Positions 51,018 through 60,186 are shown, counted from the stretch's first letter. The stretch: 64,000 bases of DNA from Hoeflea_A sp963921345 (GCA_963921345.3 CAWUFE020000007.1:620001-684000), one strand, 5' to 3'. Translations and numbers: made by a program. Notes: a model not told the origin generated them from the sequence alone.

Positions 51018-51041
51018 GCCTGGACCTCTTTCAAAATTGAA

Positions 51042-51072
51042 GAAAGGCGGCGCCATGACGGTGCCGCCTTTC
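51042..51072 (+). terminator. Hairpin terminator after the peroxiredoxin gene
   Basis: GAAAGGCGGC (51042-51051) pairs with GCCGCCTTTC (51063-51072), extended by three more pairs to a 13-bp stem with a five-base loop, 24 bp after the stop codon. Confidence 0.75.
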
Positions 51073-51103
51073 CTCGTTGCCCCCGCCGCATGAGTTAGGG
51101 CGG

Positions 51104-51736
51104 TCAGGCGGCCAGGGCCTTGGGTGACGTTCCCTGCGCTTCGTGCACTTTGAGCACGGCCGGGTCGCTGCTGAGGCGCGTCATCAACGCGTGAATGTTC
51201 GGATATTCGGTCATCGGCTTCTCGAGCCCATAGGCCCAGGACGCCATCGGATAGAGGAACGCATCCGCCACGGAGCGGCTGTCGCCAACCATCCATTGGC
51301 GGCCCTCGAGATGCCGGTCGATGATGGTCAGCGCCTTGTCAACCAGCAGGTGCGACGCCGCCTTGACATTGTCGTGGCCCGCTTCGTCGGTGGTGAAGCG
51401 CATCGGCATGAAGTGCGGCCAGAAATAGGGGTGCAGCGTGCCGCTGATGAACACCAGCCAGCGATAGAGTTCCTGCCTGTCCTTATCGCCGATCCGGGGG
51501 CCGAGGCCGGCCCCCGGATATTTGTCGGCGAGGTGAAGCAGAATGGCCGCACCCTCTGCCAGAGCTTCTCCATCATCGACCAGCGTCGGCACGACGCCCG
51601 CGGGATTGAGCTTCAGATAGGCTTCGGATTTCATGCCCTGGAAGTCGAGATGTTCGACGTCATAGGGTTCTCCGATCCACTCCAGGGCGATATGCATCGC
51701 CGTGGCGCAAGTGCCGGGGGCCGAATAGAGTTTCAT
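51104..51736 (-). CDS. Glutathione S-transferase (beta-like)
   Basis: 210 residues. The start MKLYSAPGTCATAMHIALEWIGEPYDVEHLDF carries the conserved Cys10 and Ser5 of beta-class bacterial GSTs, and NPAGVVPTLVDDGEALAEGAAILLHLADKY is the glutathione loop. The helical domain (ADAFLYPMASWAYGLE) follows. It conjugates or reduces electrophiles. AAGGAA stands nine bases before ATG 51736. It follows the isochorismatase-like gene after 32 bp on the same strand, and that pair diverges from a LysR gene. Confidence 0.9.
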   Translation of the reverse strand: MKLYSAPGTCATAMHIALEWIGEPYDVEHLDFQGMKSEAYLKLNPAGVVPTLVDDGEALAEGAAILLHLADKYPGAGLGPRIGDKDRQELYRWLVFISGTLHPYFWPHFMPMRFTTDEAGHDNVKAASHLLVDKALTIIDRHLEGRQWMVGDSRSVADAFLYPMASWAYGLEKPMTEYPNIHALMTRLSSDPAVLKVHEAQGTSPKALAA

Positions 51737-51768
51737 CACGCAGTTCCTTTCAAAAATGTTGCGGAGGA

Positions 51769-52527
51769 TCACCAGGTCGTGTCGGGGTCGACCTTGAAGA
51801 GGTGTTCCATGAACACCCGCGTAACTTCCTTGAGATGTTTGCTGCGGGCATGGTCGCGCTGCAGTTCGGCCGGTACCACGTTCCAGGTGATCGGCTCGAC
51901 TCCGGCTTCGATCATGCGGCGCATTCCGTTCTCGTGGGACATCTGGCTGATGCTGCCGACAGCATCCTCGGGAACGTAGACGTCGTAGCCGGCCTTCTCC
52001 GCTTCGATCGCGGGGTAAGCCAGGCAGACGTCGGTCCAAAGACCGCCCATGATCAGCTTCTTTCGGCCTGTGGCTTCGACAGCCGCAACGAATTCCGGCT
52101 CTTCCCAGGCGTTGACGTTGGTGCGGTCGACGAAGACGGCGTCCGGCGCCAGCTTGCGCAATTCCTCGATCATCGGGTCGTAGCCGTTCAGACCGACGGC
52201 GACATGCGAGAAGATGATCGGAATGTCGTAGATGACCGCCGTCTTGATGAGGCCGGTGGTATTGTTGATCAGGTCCTCATGGTCGATGTTGCGCACGCCG
52301 GCCAGGATCGGCGGCTGATAGTCGATCAGGATCAGCGCCGAGTTGGACGGCGACAGAAACGGGTCCTCGTCAGCTGCGCGATGCGGCGTGCCCTGGTAGC
52401 CTTCCGGGTAGCTGGCGACACCGTCCACGGTCTTGATCTGCGGGGCGTCGCTCGCCGATGCGGGCAGGGCGGTCATCGCTGCCATCGCGGCAATCGAAGC
52501 GGCAGCAAGCAGTTGGATTGTCTTCAT
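51769..52527 (-). CDS. Exported isochorismatase-like hydrolase (YcaC type)
   Basis: 252 residues. A signal peptide (MKTIQLLAAASIAAMAAMTALPASA) sends this cysteine hydrolase to the periplasm, unusual because YcaC-type enzymes are normally cytoplasmic. Catalytic residues are D69 in ALILIDYQPP and C168 in MGGLWTDVCLA; the lysine of the classic triad is replaced by R135 (VFVDRTNVNAW), as in some homologues. The substrate is unknown. It is the first gene of an operon with a GST and reads away from a LysR regulator across 144 bp. Confidence 0.82.
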   Translation of the reverse strand: MKTIQLLAAASIAAMAAMTALPASASDAPQIKTVDGVASYPEGYQGTPHRAADEDPFLSPSNSALILIDYQPPILAGVRNIDHEDLINNTTGLIKTAVIYDIPIIFSHVAVGLNGYDPMIEELRKLAPDAVFVDRTNVNAWEEPEFVAAVEATGRKKLIMGGLWTDVCLAYPAIEAEKAGYDVYVPEDAVGSISQMSHENGMRRMIEAGVEPITWNVVPAELQRDHARSKHLKEVTRVFMEHLFKVDPDTTW

Positions 52528-52671
52528 AACAGTCTCCAGTTTTGCGGCGGCGTTCAGCGCGCCAGGTCCGAGCGACGGCAAGTGGTTTCTTGCTTGCCAT
52601 CGCCATGACCTTGAATTTAGATTGTTGCCGAAAACTCTTGAATAGAGGCTTTGGAAGGATATTGTTTCCAA

Positions 52672-53568
52672 ATGGCTAGCAATAGCGATCTGTTCGACGG
52701 CATGGCGATCTTCTGCGAAGTGGTCGAAGCCAATGGGTTCGCAGCCGCAGCAGCCAGCACGGGACACTCGGCTTCACATGTCAGCAAGGCGGTGGCGCGT
52801 CTCGAAGCGCGGATGGGCGTACGGCTGCTGAACCGAACGACCCGCCGGCTGAGCCTGACCGATGTCGGCCGGACATACTACGACCAAGCTCGGCAGATCG
52901 TCGACGACGCCCGCACTGTGCGCGATCGCATCATGAATATCGGCGAGAAACCGGTCGGTTTGCTGCGGGTCAGCGCTCCGGTGAGCTTCAGCCAGACCCA
53001 CATCAACAGATGGTTGCCGGAATTCATGCTGGCATATCCGGATTTGCGCATCGACATCGAGATCAGCGACCGAATGGTCGATATCGTTGCAGAGGGATTC
53101 GACGTGGTCATTCGCGCCAGCCGCCTGGACGATACCAGCCTGATTGCCCGTAAACTGACAACGACCCGGTTGATGACGGTGGCCGCCCCGGACTACCTGC
53201 GTCGGCGTGGCACGCCGGTGACTCCGCACGAGCTTTCCGGCCACACCCTGATCGACTTTTCGTACCGCAAGATGTCGGGCAGCTGGGAATATCGGGGACC
53301 GAAAGGCCGATCGCTCACCGTGGCCATCACTCCGACCCTGGTGTGCAACAGCGCCGAGACCGAACTGGCGGCGGCCGTGGCCGGTGCGGGCATCACGCGT
53401 CTGCCGAGCATGGCCTGCGAGGCGGAGCTGAAGTCAGGCGAACTGGTGCCGATCCTCACGGACTTCGAGGAGCCGCCGATCGGCGTCTATGCTCTTTATC
53501 CCAGCCGGGCTCATCTGGCGCCGAAGGTGCGTGCGTTCGTCGATTTTCTGGTCGAAAAGTGCGTTTGA
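52672..53568 (+). CDS. LysR-family transcriptional regulator
   Basis: 298 residues: DGMAIFCEVVEANGFAAAAASTGHSASHVSKAVARLEARMGVRLLNR helix-turn-helix, then the effector domain (GLLRVSAPVSFSQTHINRWLPEFM, DVVIRASRLDDTSLIARKL). It is of the CrgA-like subgroup. It is divergent from the exported isochorismatase/GST operon, which it very likely controls. ATG 52672 (MASNSDLF) was chosen; the weak upstream extension is not supported. Confidence 0.9.
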   Translation: MASNSDLFDGMAIFCEVVEANGFAAAAASTGHSASHVSKAVARLEARMGVRLLNRTTRRLSLTDVGRTYYDQARQIVDDARTVRDRIMNIGEKPVGLLRVSAPVSFSQTHINRWLPEFMLAYPDLRIDIEISDRMVDIVAEGFDVVIRASRLDDTSLIARKLTTTRLMTVAAPDYLRRRGTPVTPHELSGHTLIDFSYRKMSGSWEYRGPKGRSLTVAITPTLVCNSAETELAAAVAGAGITRLPSMACEAELKSGELVPILTDFEEPPIGVYALYPSRAHLAPKVRAFVDFLVEKCV

Positions 53569-53591
53569 AGAACGTCGGCCGGGGACCCGCC

Positions 53592-53897
53592 TTACCAGCC
53601 GCCGGTCTTGAAGGCGACGTTGGCGCCGACATTGCTCGGCTGTCCGCCGGCAAACTCTCGGACCTTCTGGGCAAAAGCTCCGAAATAGTCACGCGACTGC
53701 AGCGTTTGCAGTGTTTCCTGGCTGTCCCAGCGACCCCAGTGGATCCGGGTCTTGCCGTCATCGGCCACCGCCACCTGATAGGTGAATTTGCCGGCGACAT
53801 CCGGGTCGGCGTCGATGGCCGCGACAAAGGTCTGAACGGCCTCGTTCCAGCTGTCCTCGGGACCGTCATATTCATAGGTGATAGTGATGCCGCGCAT
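53592..53897 (-). CDS. Small alpha/beta-barrel-like protein of unknown function
   Basis: 101 residues: MRGITITYEYDGPEDSWNEAVQTFVAAIDADPDVAGKF, then VAVADDGKTRIHWGRWDSQETLQTLQSRDYFGAFAQKVREFAGG. The order strand-helix-strand-helix suggests a dimeric alpha/beta barrel. No active-site residues are evident. It converges with the LysR gene. Confidence 0.6.
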   Translation of the reverse strand: MRGITITYEYDGPEDSWNEAVQTFVAAIDADPDVAGKFTYQVAVADDGKTRIHWGRWDSQETLQTLQSRDYFGAFAQKVREFAGGQPSNVGANVAFKTGGW

Positions 53898-53976
53898 CGG
53901 AACCTCCCTTAATTAACTGCAGAATTAACTAGCACCGGGCTTCCGGCGCTTCAAGCGAGCGCTGTCGGGTCACGTC

Positions 53977-55200
53977 TCAAAGCGCGACGAAAATGCGGAT
54001 GATAAAGGCGTTGGCGAGGTCGACGAAGAAGGCCGAAACCATGGGCAGCACAATGAAAGCGAGCGGTGCCGGGCCGTAGCTCTTGGTTACCGACGACATG
54101 TTGGCGATTGCCGTCGGTGTGGCGCCGAGCGTGAAGCCGGCGAAGCCGGCGCTGAGCACGGCGGCGGTGTAGTCCCGGCCCATCAGCCGGAAGAAGAGCA
54201 GGATGATGAAGGCGGCAGTGCCGACGATCTGAAACGCCAGCACGCTGAACAGCGGGCCGCCGAGCCCCTGCAGGGTCCACAGCTGCATGCTCATCAGCGA
54301 CATGGCGAGGAAGATCGACAGGCTGTAGTCGGAAATAACGGCAAGTGCCCGCGTGCGGGCTGGCCACGGGAGGCTCGGGAGCACCAGCGGCACGGTATTC
54401 GACATCAGGATGGCGGCCAGCAGGCAGGACACGAATAGCGGCAGCTTCAGGCCCTGCGCGGTGATAGCCTCATTGGCGAGATAGCCTAGGATGATCGCGA
54501 CGTTGATCGCCAGCAACGAGCGCATCAGGCTGATATGGTTGACCTTTGTGTCTTCCTCGCCCTCCTGTTCGTAGGGAAGGCCGACGATCGGCCCTTCCGA
54601 CGGCGCGCCGACCAGCCGGTGCCGGTCGATCAGGTACTTGGCGATCGGGCCTCCGATCAGCGCAGCGCTCACCAATCCGAGCGTGGCGGCAGCGATGCCG
54701 ATTTCCTCGGCCGCCGCAAAGCCGGTCATTTCCTGAACCGTCGGACCCCATGCGATGGCCGTGCCGTGGCCGCCGATCAGCGATGCGGAACCGAGGAGTA
54801 CCGCCACTGGCTGCGGCAGATCGAACAGCCGGGTCCCGATCAGCCCGATGGTGTTCTGCAGCGCGATGAAGGCGATGGTGATGACCAGCAGGATCCCCAA
54901 CAGCCGGCCACCGGCGACCAGGTCCCTGAAGCGCGCATTGATGCCGATGGTGGTGAAGAAGATCACCAGCAACTCGTCGCGGGTCGACAGTTCGAAAGCA
55001 ATCTCCATGTTCAGCCAGGCGTAGGCTGCCCAGGTGATCAGCGCCGCGGCCAGCCCTCCGGAGACCGGTTCGGGGATATTGTAGGTCTGCAGAAAGGAGA
55101 GGTTGCGGGTGAGAAAGGCGCCCAGGAAGAAGACGATGATGCCAATGGTGACGGCAACGAAATCCGGAACGAGGATCGTTTGTGCAACCTCCTGATTCAC
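53977..55200 (-). CDS. gltS: Sodium/glutamate symporter
   Basis: 407 residues, like the 401 of Escherichia coli GltS, about ten helices arranged as two inverted halves. Each half carries a family loop: GSASLIGGHGTAIAWGP and AGFAGFTLGATPTAIANM. It imports L-glutamate (or a close analogue) with Na+. GTG 55200 is the start used: AAGGA stands ten bases upstream, and no ATG or TTG fits. An AGGAGG lies inside the first codons, so a start at the non-standard ATC 55176 cannot be ruled out. It is divergent from an FAD oxidoreductase gene (48 bp). Confidence 0.9.
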   Translation of the reverse strand: MNQEVAQTILVPDFVAVTIGIIVFFLGAFLTRNLSFLQTYNIPEPVSGGLAAALITWAAYAWLNMEIAFELSTRDELLVIFFTTIGINARFRDLVAGGRLLGILLVITIAFIALQNTIGLIGTRLFDLPQPVAVLLGSASLIGGHGTAIAWGPTVQEMTGFAAAEEIGIAAATLGLVSAALIGGPIAKYLIDRHRLVGAPSEGPIVGLPYEQEGEEDTKVNHISLMRSLLAINVAIILGYLANEAITAQGLKLPLFVSCLLAAILMSNTVPLVLPSLPWPARTRALAVISDYSLSIFLAMSLMSMQLWTLQGLGGPLFSVLAFQIVGTAAFIILLFFRLMGRDYTAAVLSAGFAGFTLGATPTAIANMSSVTKSYGPAPLAFIVLPMVSAFFVDLANAFIIRIFVAL

Positions 55201-55248
55201 GTCACAAATATCCTTGCGTTCGACGATCGATCTGATTTGGTGTTTGCG

Positions 55249-56526
55249 ATGGACACAAGCAAAAATGCCAATCTGTGGCAAGCGACGAACCGTGAGGCAT
55301 TTCAGCCGGCGGTGCTCGACGGCGATCTGCACACCGAGCTGATCGTCGTCGGAGGCGGGTTTACCGGCTGCTCGGCAGCTCTGCATGCGGCAGGGGCGGG
55401 GCGAGACGTCGTGTTGTTGGAGGCGCAGACCGTCGGCCACGGCGGCTCGGGGCGCAATGTCGGCTTCGTCAATGCTGGTCTGTGGCTGCCACCGGATTCT
55501 GTCGAGCGTGCGCTGGGCGAGGCGCCGGGCAACAGGCTCAACGCAGCGCTCGCCGCGGCCCCGGATCTGGTCTTCTCGCTGATCGAAGAGCATGCCATCG
55601 ACTGCGAGGCGGTCCGCAACGGCACGCTGCACTGCGCCCATTCACCGTCGGGTCTGAAAGACCTGCAAAACCGTCACCAGCAGCTGGTCGCGCGAAATGC
55701 CCCGGTGCACCTGCTGGACCGCTCGGAAACCGCATCCAGGACAGGAAGCGCCCAGTTCTCTGGCGCCTTGCACGACGCCCGCGCGGGCACCATCCAGCCG
55801 CTGGCCTACTGCAAGGGTCTGGCGCGTGCCGCACAAAGTGCAGGCGCCCGCGTTCACGAGCAGAGCCCGGTGACCCGCATCGAACGACGCGGCGATGTCT
55901 GGGTCGCGGAGACGGCGGGCGGGGCGGTTGCCGGCAAGTCGCTGCTCATTGCCACCAATGCCTATCAACAAGGGATCGGCGGCGTGCCGCCCTCCGTCTT
56001 CGTTCCAGTCCACTATTTTCAGATAGCCACCGCTCCGCTGTCGCCCGATCTGGCGGCTACCATCCTGCCGCAGCAGGAGGGTGCCTGGGATACGGCCGCG
56101 ATCATGTCGTCCTTTCGCAAGGATGCCGCCGGCAGGCTGCTCATCGGCGGCATGGGGTCGCTCGATCACGCGACGGGACGTTTTCACAAGGGCTGGGCGC
56201 GCCGCAAGCTGGTGAACCTTTTTCCCGACCTTCTCGACCAGCCGCTGGAGCACGCCTGGTGCGGCCGTATCGCCATGACGGCGGATCATATTCCGAAAAT
56301 CGTCCGCTTCGGGCCCGACGCACTGTCCGTGTTCGGATATTCCGGTCGCGGCATTGGACCGGGGACATTGTTCGGAGCGCGCGCGGCTGCCGCACTGTGC
56401 GGCGAGGGAGAGGGTTCCCTGCCGGTCGATCCGGTGTCGAGCTACAGCGAAGCGCTGACGAGCTTCAAGGCCGCCTTTTTCGAGGTTGGCGCTGGCCTCT
56501 ATCACGCCAGTCGCGGCTGGCTTTGA
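55249..56526 (+). CDS. FAD-dependent amine oxidoreductase (DAO fold, PuuB/OrdL-like)
   Basis: 425 residues. The leader NLWQATNREAFQPAVLDGDLHTELIVVGGGFTGCSAALHA has the dinucleotide motif GGGFTG, followed by GSGRNVGFVNAGLWLPP and the C-terminal FAD loop FGYSGRGIGPGTLFGARAA. Relatives oxidise secondary amines such as gamma-glutamylputrescine or glycine-type amines. It diverges from gltS with 48 bp between and converges with an MFS gene. Products such as glutamate could link it to gltS, an inference. Confidence 0.85.
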   Translation: MDTSKNANLWQATNREAFQPAVLDGDLHTELIVVGGGFTGCSAALHAAGAGRDVVLLEAQTVGHGGSGRNVGFVNAGLWLPPDSVERALGEAPGNRLNAALAAAPDLVFSLIEEHAIDCEAVRNGTLHCAHSPSGLKDLQNRHQQLVARNAPVHLLDRSETASRTGSAQFSGALHDARAGTIQPLAYCKGLARAAQSAGARVHEQSPVTRIERRGDVWVAETAGGAVAGKSLLIATNAYQQGIGGVPPSVFVPVHYFQIATAPLSPDLAATILPQQEGAWDTAAIMSSFRKDAAGRLLIGGMGSLDHATGRFHKGWARRKLVNLFPDLLDQPLEHAWCGRIAMTADHIPKIVRFGPDALSVFGYSGRGIGPGTLFGARAAAALCGEGEGSLPVDPVSSYSEALTSFKAAFFEVGAGLYHASRGWL

Positions 56527-56535
56527 CGGTCCGGG

Positions 56536-57786
56536 TCAGCCGTTGCGCTCGATTTCCATGGCCGTTGCGGTTCGTCGCATGATCTGCGCCAGCCAGCCGA
56601 TAAGGGCGAGGCCGACAAGTGCCATGCATCCGGCCGCAATGATCGCCAGGCGGTAGCCGCCGATCTGCGCCAACACGGCTCCGACAAACGGAGCGATGGC
56701 GAAACCCGCCAGGTTGGGCATTGCCAGCCATCCCGATATTGCGCCGAAGCCGGTGCGCCCGAGAGACTCGGCCGTGACCACGGGTTTCAGAATGTAGGTG
56801 ACGCCGTAGGCCGCGCCCTGTGTCGCGGCAAAGGCGAAAGCCAGCAGCACCGACGCACCGGCCATATACAGAACGACCGACGAGACGGTCATTCCCACAA
56901 AGGCGACAACGGACAGGGTGATGGCACTGACCCTGTGATCGAAACGGGTCATCAACAGGCGCCCCGCGACCTGCGAGGGGCCGATCAACGAGGCCACGGT
57001 GACCGCGGTTGCCTGGGCCAGGCCGCGGTCGACGAGGATCGGCATGATGTGGTTGAGCAGAATGCCGTGATTGAGGGCGATCATCGGAAACGCCAGGGCC
57101 AGGAGCCAGAACTCGCGCCGGCGCAGCGCTGCCCGGACCGCGGCGCGACTTTGGGCTTCCGGTGGTGCCTCTTGCGCAGTTTCGCCGCGCCGGTGCAGCA
57201 TTGTGCTGCCTACGATCAGCAACGGTGCTCCGAGGAACGCGACCCCCGCAGCGAATACGACAACGGCTCCGCGCCAGCCGATCGCGTCCGTCAGAATGGC
57301 GCCGAGGGGAAAGGCGATCGACGAGGCAAAGCCCGCACACAGGGTGATGCGGGTGATCGCCGCCCGAGCCGATTGCCCCATCGTGCGCGTGACCAGCGAA
57401 AAGCAAGGGTCGTAGAGACAACTGGCATGGGCCAGGCCGATCAGCGCCCACAGCGCGAGAAACGCCGTTTGGCTTTGAGCGGTCGCCAGCAAAGCCAGGC
57501 AAAAGGCGCCGAACAGCGCGCCGCCGCCGAGCAGCATCCGGCCGTGCCCGGCATCGACGATGCGGCCGGAAACCGGCGATGCGGCGGCCGCCACGAGCAG
57601 CGCCAAGGTCAACCCGAAGGCGATATCGGCCTTGCTCCAGCCGAGGTCCGTTTCCCAGCTCAGCAGCAGCGCCGCGAAACTATAGAAAAGGCCGGCCCAG
57701 ACGATCATCTGGCCGGCTGCCAAAAGCCAGACGGCAAGCCCGAGGGGCTTGCCGGTTTGTTGCCCAGCGTTTGCGGCTGATTTCAT
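56536..57786 (-). CDS. MFS transporter
   Basis: 416 residues, about 12 helices. The N-terminal LAVWLLAAGQMIVWAGLFYSFAALLLSW and the pattern of a long central loop (RRGETAQEAPPEAQSRAAVRAALRRRE) fit the monocarboxylate/organic-acid-like MFS group. It starts 13 bp after the YraQ-type permease gene on the same strand and may share its operator-controlled promoter. The substrate is unknown. Confidence 0.78.
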   Translation of the reverse strand: MKSAANAGQQTGKPLGLAVWLLAAGQMIVWAGLFYSFAALLLSWETDLGWSKADIAFGLTLALLVAAAASPVSGRIVDAGHGRMLLGGGALFGAFCLALLATAQSQTAFLALWALIGLAHASCLYDPCFSLVTRTMGQSARAAITRITLCAGFASSIAFPLGAILTDAIGWRGAVVVFAAGVAFLGAPLLIVGSTMLHRRGETAQEAPPEAQSRAAVRAALRRREFWLLALAFPMIALNHGILLNHIMPILVDRGLAQATAVTVASLIGPSQVAGRLLMTRFDHRVSAITLSVVAFVGMTVSSVVLYMAGASVLLAFAFAATQGAAYGVTYILKPVVTAESLGRTGFGAISGWLAMPNLAGFAIAPFVGAVLAQIGGYRLAIIAAGCMALVGLALIGWLAQIMRRTATAMEIERNG

Positions 57787-57799
57787 ACGACAGTGTTTA

Positions 57800-58828
57800 T
57801 CACAGATACTGGAAGGCGATACCCGCAAGAATGGCGCCGGACAATCCGAGACCGAGATAGGTCAGGAACACTTCGCGACGCACCAGCGACCAGACCGCCG
57901 TCATGGCCGGGATGGAGCTGACCGCGCCGGCGGTCATGAAGGCCATGGCCGCTCCCGGCGTCATTCCCTGTGAAATGAGGCCGGCGAGCAGCGGCGGCGC
58001 GACATAGCCGTTCAGATAGGCAGGCATGCCGACCACGGCCGCCGTCGCGATGGGCAGGACGCCATCGCCGCCGACCGCCGATGCGATCAGCGAGGCCGGC
58101 ACATAGGTGACGAGAACCGCCTCCAGCACATAGGCGAAGGCCAGCCATTTGGCGAGGAAGGCCGCATTGCCGAGAAACTCGGTTCGGAAGGTGGTGCGGC
58201 GCTCGGCCTCGCGCCAGAAACGCCAGGCCGGCTTGCCATCGAAAGGCGACGGGCCGCAGCCGCAGCGTGACGCAGCGGCATTGCGCAGCGGATTGGAAAA
58301 CAGCCCCATGGCCATCAGGCCCTTGATTGCGAACCCGCCGAACAGGCCGAGCGAGACGGCGGCGACGGCTTTGCCGACGGCAAAGGGCCAGCCCAGCGCG
58401 CCGGCAGTGATGAAGAGGGTCGGCGGATCGATCAATGGCGAGGACAGCCAGAACGCCATGACGGCCGACAGCGGGGCACCAAGCGCCAGGAGACCGGCGA
58501 TGAAGGGGATCACCTCGCAGGAACAGAACGGTGCCAGACCGCCAAGCAGCGCGGCAAAGAAGATCATGCGGGTCTCGCGCCCTTCGAATGCTGCGGCCAC
58601 GTAAGCCTCGGCTCCAGAGGCTTTCAGCCAGGCGATCATGACGACGGCCACGGCAATATAGGGCAGGGTACCGGCAAAGGCATTCACCGCGAATGCGGTG
58701 AACCCGGCCGCCCTGGCAGGGTCGAAAACCAGCACCGCGAGCGGAATGGCGACGACCAAGGTCCAAGGCGAGGCTAGCCATTTCAGGGAAAACCGCGTTT
58801 GTGGTGTCGTGTTGGCGATGTCGGACAT
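57800..58828 (-). CDS. YraQ/ArsP-type permease (DUF318 family)
   Basis: 342 residues with about eight helices and two inverted repeat halves. The Cys motif APFCSCEVIPF and GAPLSAVMAFWLSSPLIDPP are characteristic; in ArsP relatives such Cys residues bind trivalent organoarsenicals. It probably exports a thiol-reactive metalloid compound, but other members have no known substrate. It is the first gene before an MFS gene. A 28-bp near-perfect dyad lies 23 bp upstream of its ATG, which suggests ArsR-type control, although no arsR gene is in view. Start MSDIANTT was chosen; GTG 58840 is possible. Confidence 0.8.
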   Translation of the reverse strand: MSDIANTTPQTRFSLKWLASPWTLVVAIPLAVLVFDPARAAGFTAFAVNAFAGTLPYIAVAVVMIAWLKASGAEAYVAAAFEGRETRMIFFAALLGGLAPFCSCEVIPFIAGLLALGAPLSAVMAFWLSSPLIDPPTLFITAGALGWPFAVGKAVAAVSLGLFGGFAIKGLMAMGLFSNPLRNAAASRCGCGPSPFDGKPAWRFWREAERRTTFRTEFLGNAAFLAKWLAFAYVLEAVLVTYVPASLIASAVGGDGVLPIATAAVVGMPAYLNGYVAPPLLAGLISQGMTPGAAMAFMTAGAVSSIPAMTAVWSLVRREVFLTYLGLGLSGAILAGIAFQYL

Positions 58829-58850
58829 GGTCGCATCCACTGTTGAAGAA

Positions 58851-58878
58851 CGATAAAACTAGATTTCTAGTTATATCG
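58851..58878 (-). promoter_or_regulatory. 28-bp dyad operator upstream of the YraQ/ArsP-type permease
   Basis: AACTAGA (58857-58863), TT, TCTAGTT (58866-58872) is a perfect 7-2-7 dyad, extended outward by CGATA and TATCG so that 12 of the 14 possible pairs from 58851 to 58878 match. Size and AT-rich character fit ArsR/SmtB-type operators. It lies 23-50 bp before the start codon, where a repressor would cover the promoter. Confidence 0.65.
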
Positions 58879-58920
58879 TGATCTGCCACGCGTCAAGTGG
58901 CGCTCTTTTTTTTGCTCAAG

Positions 58921-60186
58921 TCACGAACGGGCGCGAATCGGCAGCGTCTCGGACTGGCGCAACAGGGCTGCCAGAGAGATGACTGCGAAGAGCACGATCA
59001 GGAAAACCGGTGCAAAATCGTCGCCGGTACGCTCGACCAGATAGGTGGCGGTCAGCGGCGTCATGCCGCCGAAAAAGCCATAAGCGACACCGTTTCCGAT
59101 CGACAGAACGCTGCAGCGCAGCCGCGGTGGCAGGGATTCGGCGATGAGCAGACCGTAGACGGGATATCCGCAGGCCAGGATGACTCCGAACAGGCACTGG
59201 CCGATCAGGGTCAGCGCAAAGGAGCCCTGGTGCATCAGCCACCACAACGGCCAACTGAACAGCAGCAGGCCGACGAAAGTCGCCATTGCCAGCGGTTTCC
59301 GACCGATCCGGTCCGCGGCGTAACCCGCCAGTGGAAAAACGGCCATCATCGTGAGCTGCCCAAGCGTGTTGATATCGAGGGCTTTGGCGGTCGACAGGTG
59401 CATATGCAGTTCGAGGTCGGACGCCGAATAGATGAAGGTGACATAGAAGCCGACGCCGCCGACCAGAATGAGGCACACATAGGAAACGATCGGTCGCCAT
59501 CCGCTGCGCAGCGCCTCCATCACGGGAAGAATGTTCGCCCTGTTCGCCCGAACGAGTTCCGGACTTTCCTGAATGCCCCGGCGCAGCAGGTAGCCGACCA
59601 GGGTGATGACCGCGCTGAGCAGGAACGGGACGCGCCAGCCCCAGTCCTGCATTTGCGTGTCCGTGAGCACCGCGGCTGCCAGAGCGCCGATCGCCGAACC
59701 GGCGACGGCACCGAAGAACTCCCCGACCATCGACCAGCTCGAGACGAAGCCGCGGTGCTGTTTCGGTGCGTGTTCGATCAGGAAAACCGTGGACGTCGTA
59801 TATTCTCCGGCGACGCTGAAACCCTGCAGGAGTCGCAGAGCAATGAGCAGAGCCGGTGCCGCCACGCCGATGGTCTGGTAGCCGGGCAACAGACCGATAC
59901 AGAACGTCGCCGTGCCCATGACGCCCACGGAAAACAGCATCACGGGTCTTCGGCCATACCGATCCGCAAGCCGTCCCAGGATCACACCGCCCAGCGGGCG
60001 GGCGCCATAACCGACGGCGAAGACGCCGAACGCCGACAGCAGCGAGGCCAGGGGATCGTCGGCCGGAAAGAACTGTTCGCCGATTGCCGCGGCGAAAAAG
60101 CCGTAGATGGCGAAGTCGTACCACTCGAGGAAGTTACCGGCGCCGGCGGCGACAATCTTGAATCTCAGCGACTGCCTGTCCGCCAT
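58921..60186 (-). CDS. MFS transporter of the metabolite:H+ symporter (MHS) family
   Basis: 421 residues, 12 helices. MHS-type motifs are FLEWYDFAIYGFFAA in helix 1, GRLADRYGRRPVM after helix 2, and RLLQGFSVAGEYTTSTVFLIEHAP in helix 4. The family (ProP, ShiA, KgtP, citrate and dicarboxylate carriers) takes up organic acids or osmolytes with protons. It lies 99 bp downstream of the broken matR gene on the same strand, so it could be a malonate or dicarboxylate importer of the same regulon, an inference. Confidence 0.85.
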   Translation of the reverse strand: MADRQSLRFKIVAAGAGNFLEWYDFAIYGFFAAAIGEQFFPADDPLASLLSAFGVFAVGYGARPLGGVILGRLADRYGRRPVMLFSVGVMGTATFCIGLLPGYQTIGVAAPALLIALRLLQGFSVAGEYTTSTVFLIEHAPKQHRGFVSSWSMVGEFFGAVAGSAIGALAAAVLTDTQMQDWGWRVPFLLSAVITLVGYLLRRGIQESPELVRANRANILPVMEALRSGWRPIVSYVCLILVGGVGFYVTFIYSASDLELHMHLSTAKALDINTLGQLTMMAVFPLAGYAADRIGRKPLAMATFVGLLLFSWPLWWLMHQGSFALTLIGQCLFGVILACGYPVYGLLIAESLPPRLRCSVLSIGNGVAYGFFGGMTPLTATYLVERTGDDFAPVFLIVLFAVISLAALLRQSETLPIRARS

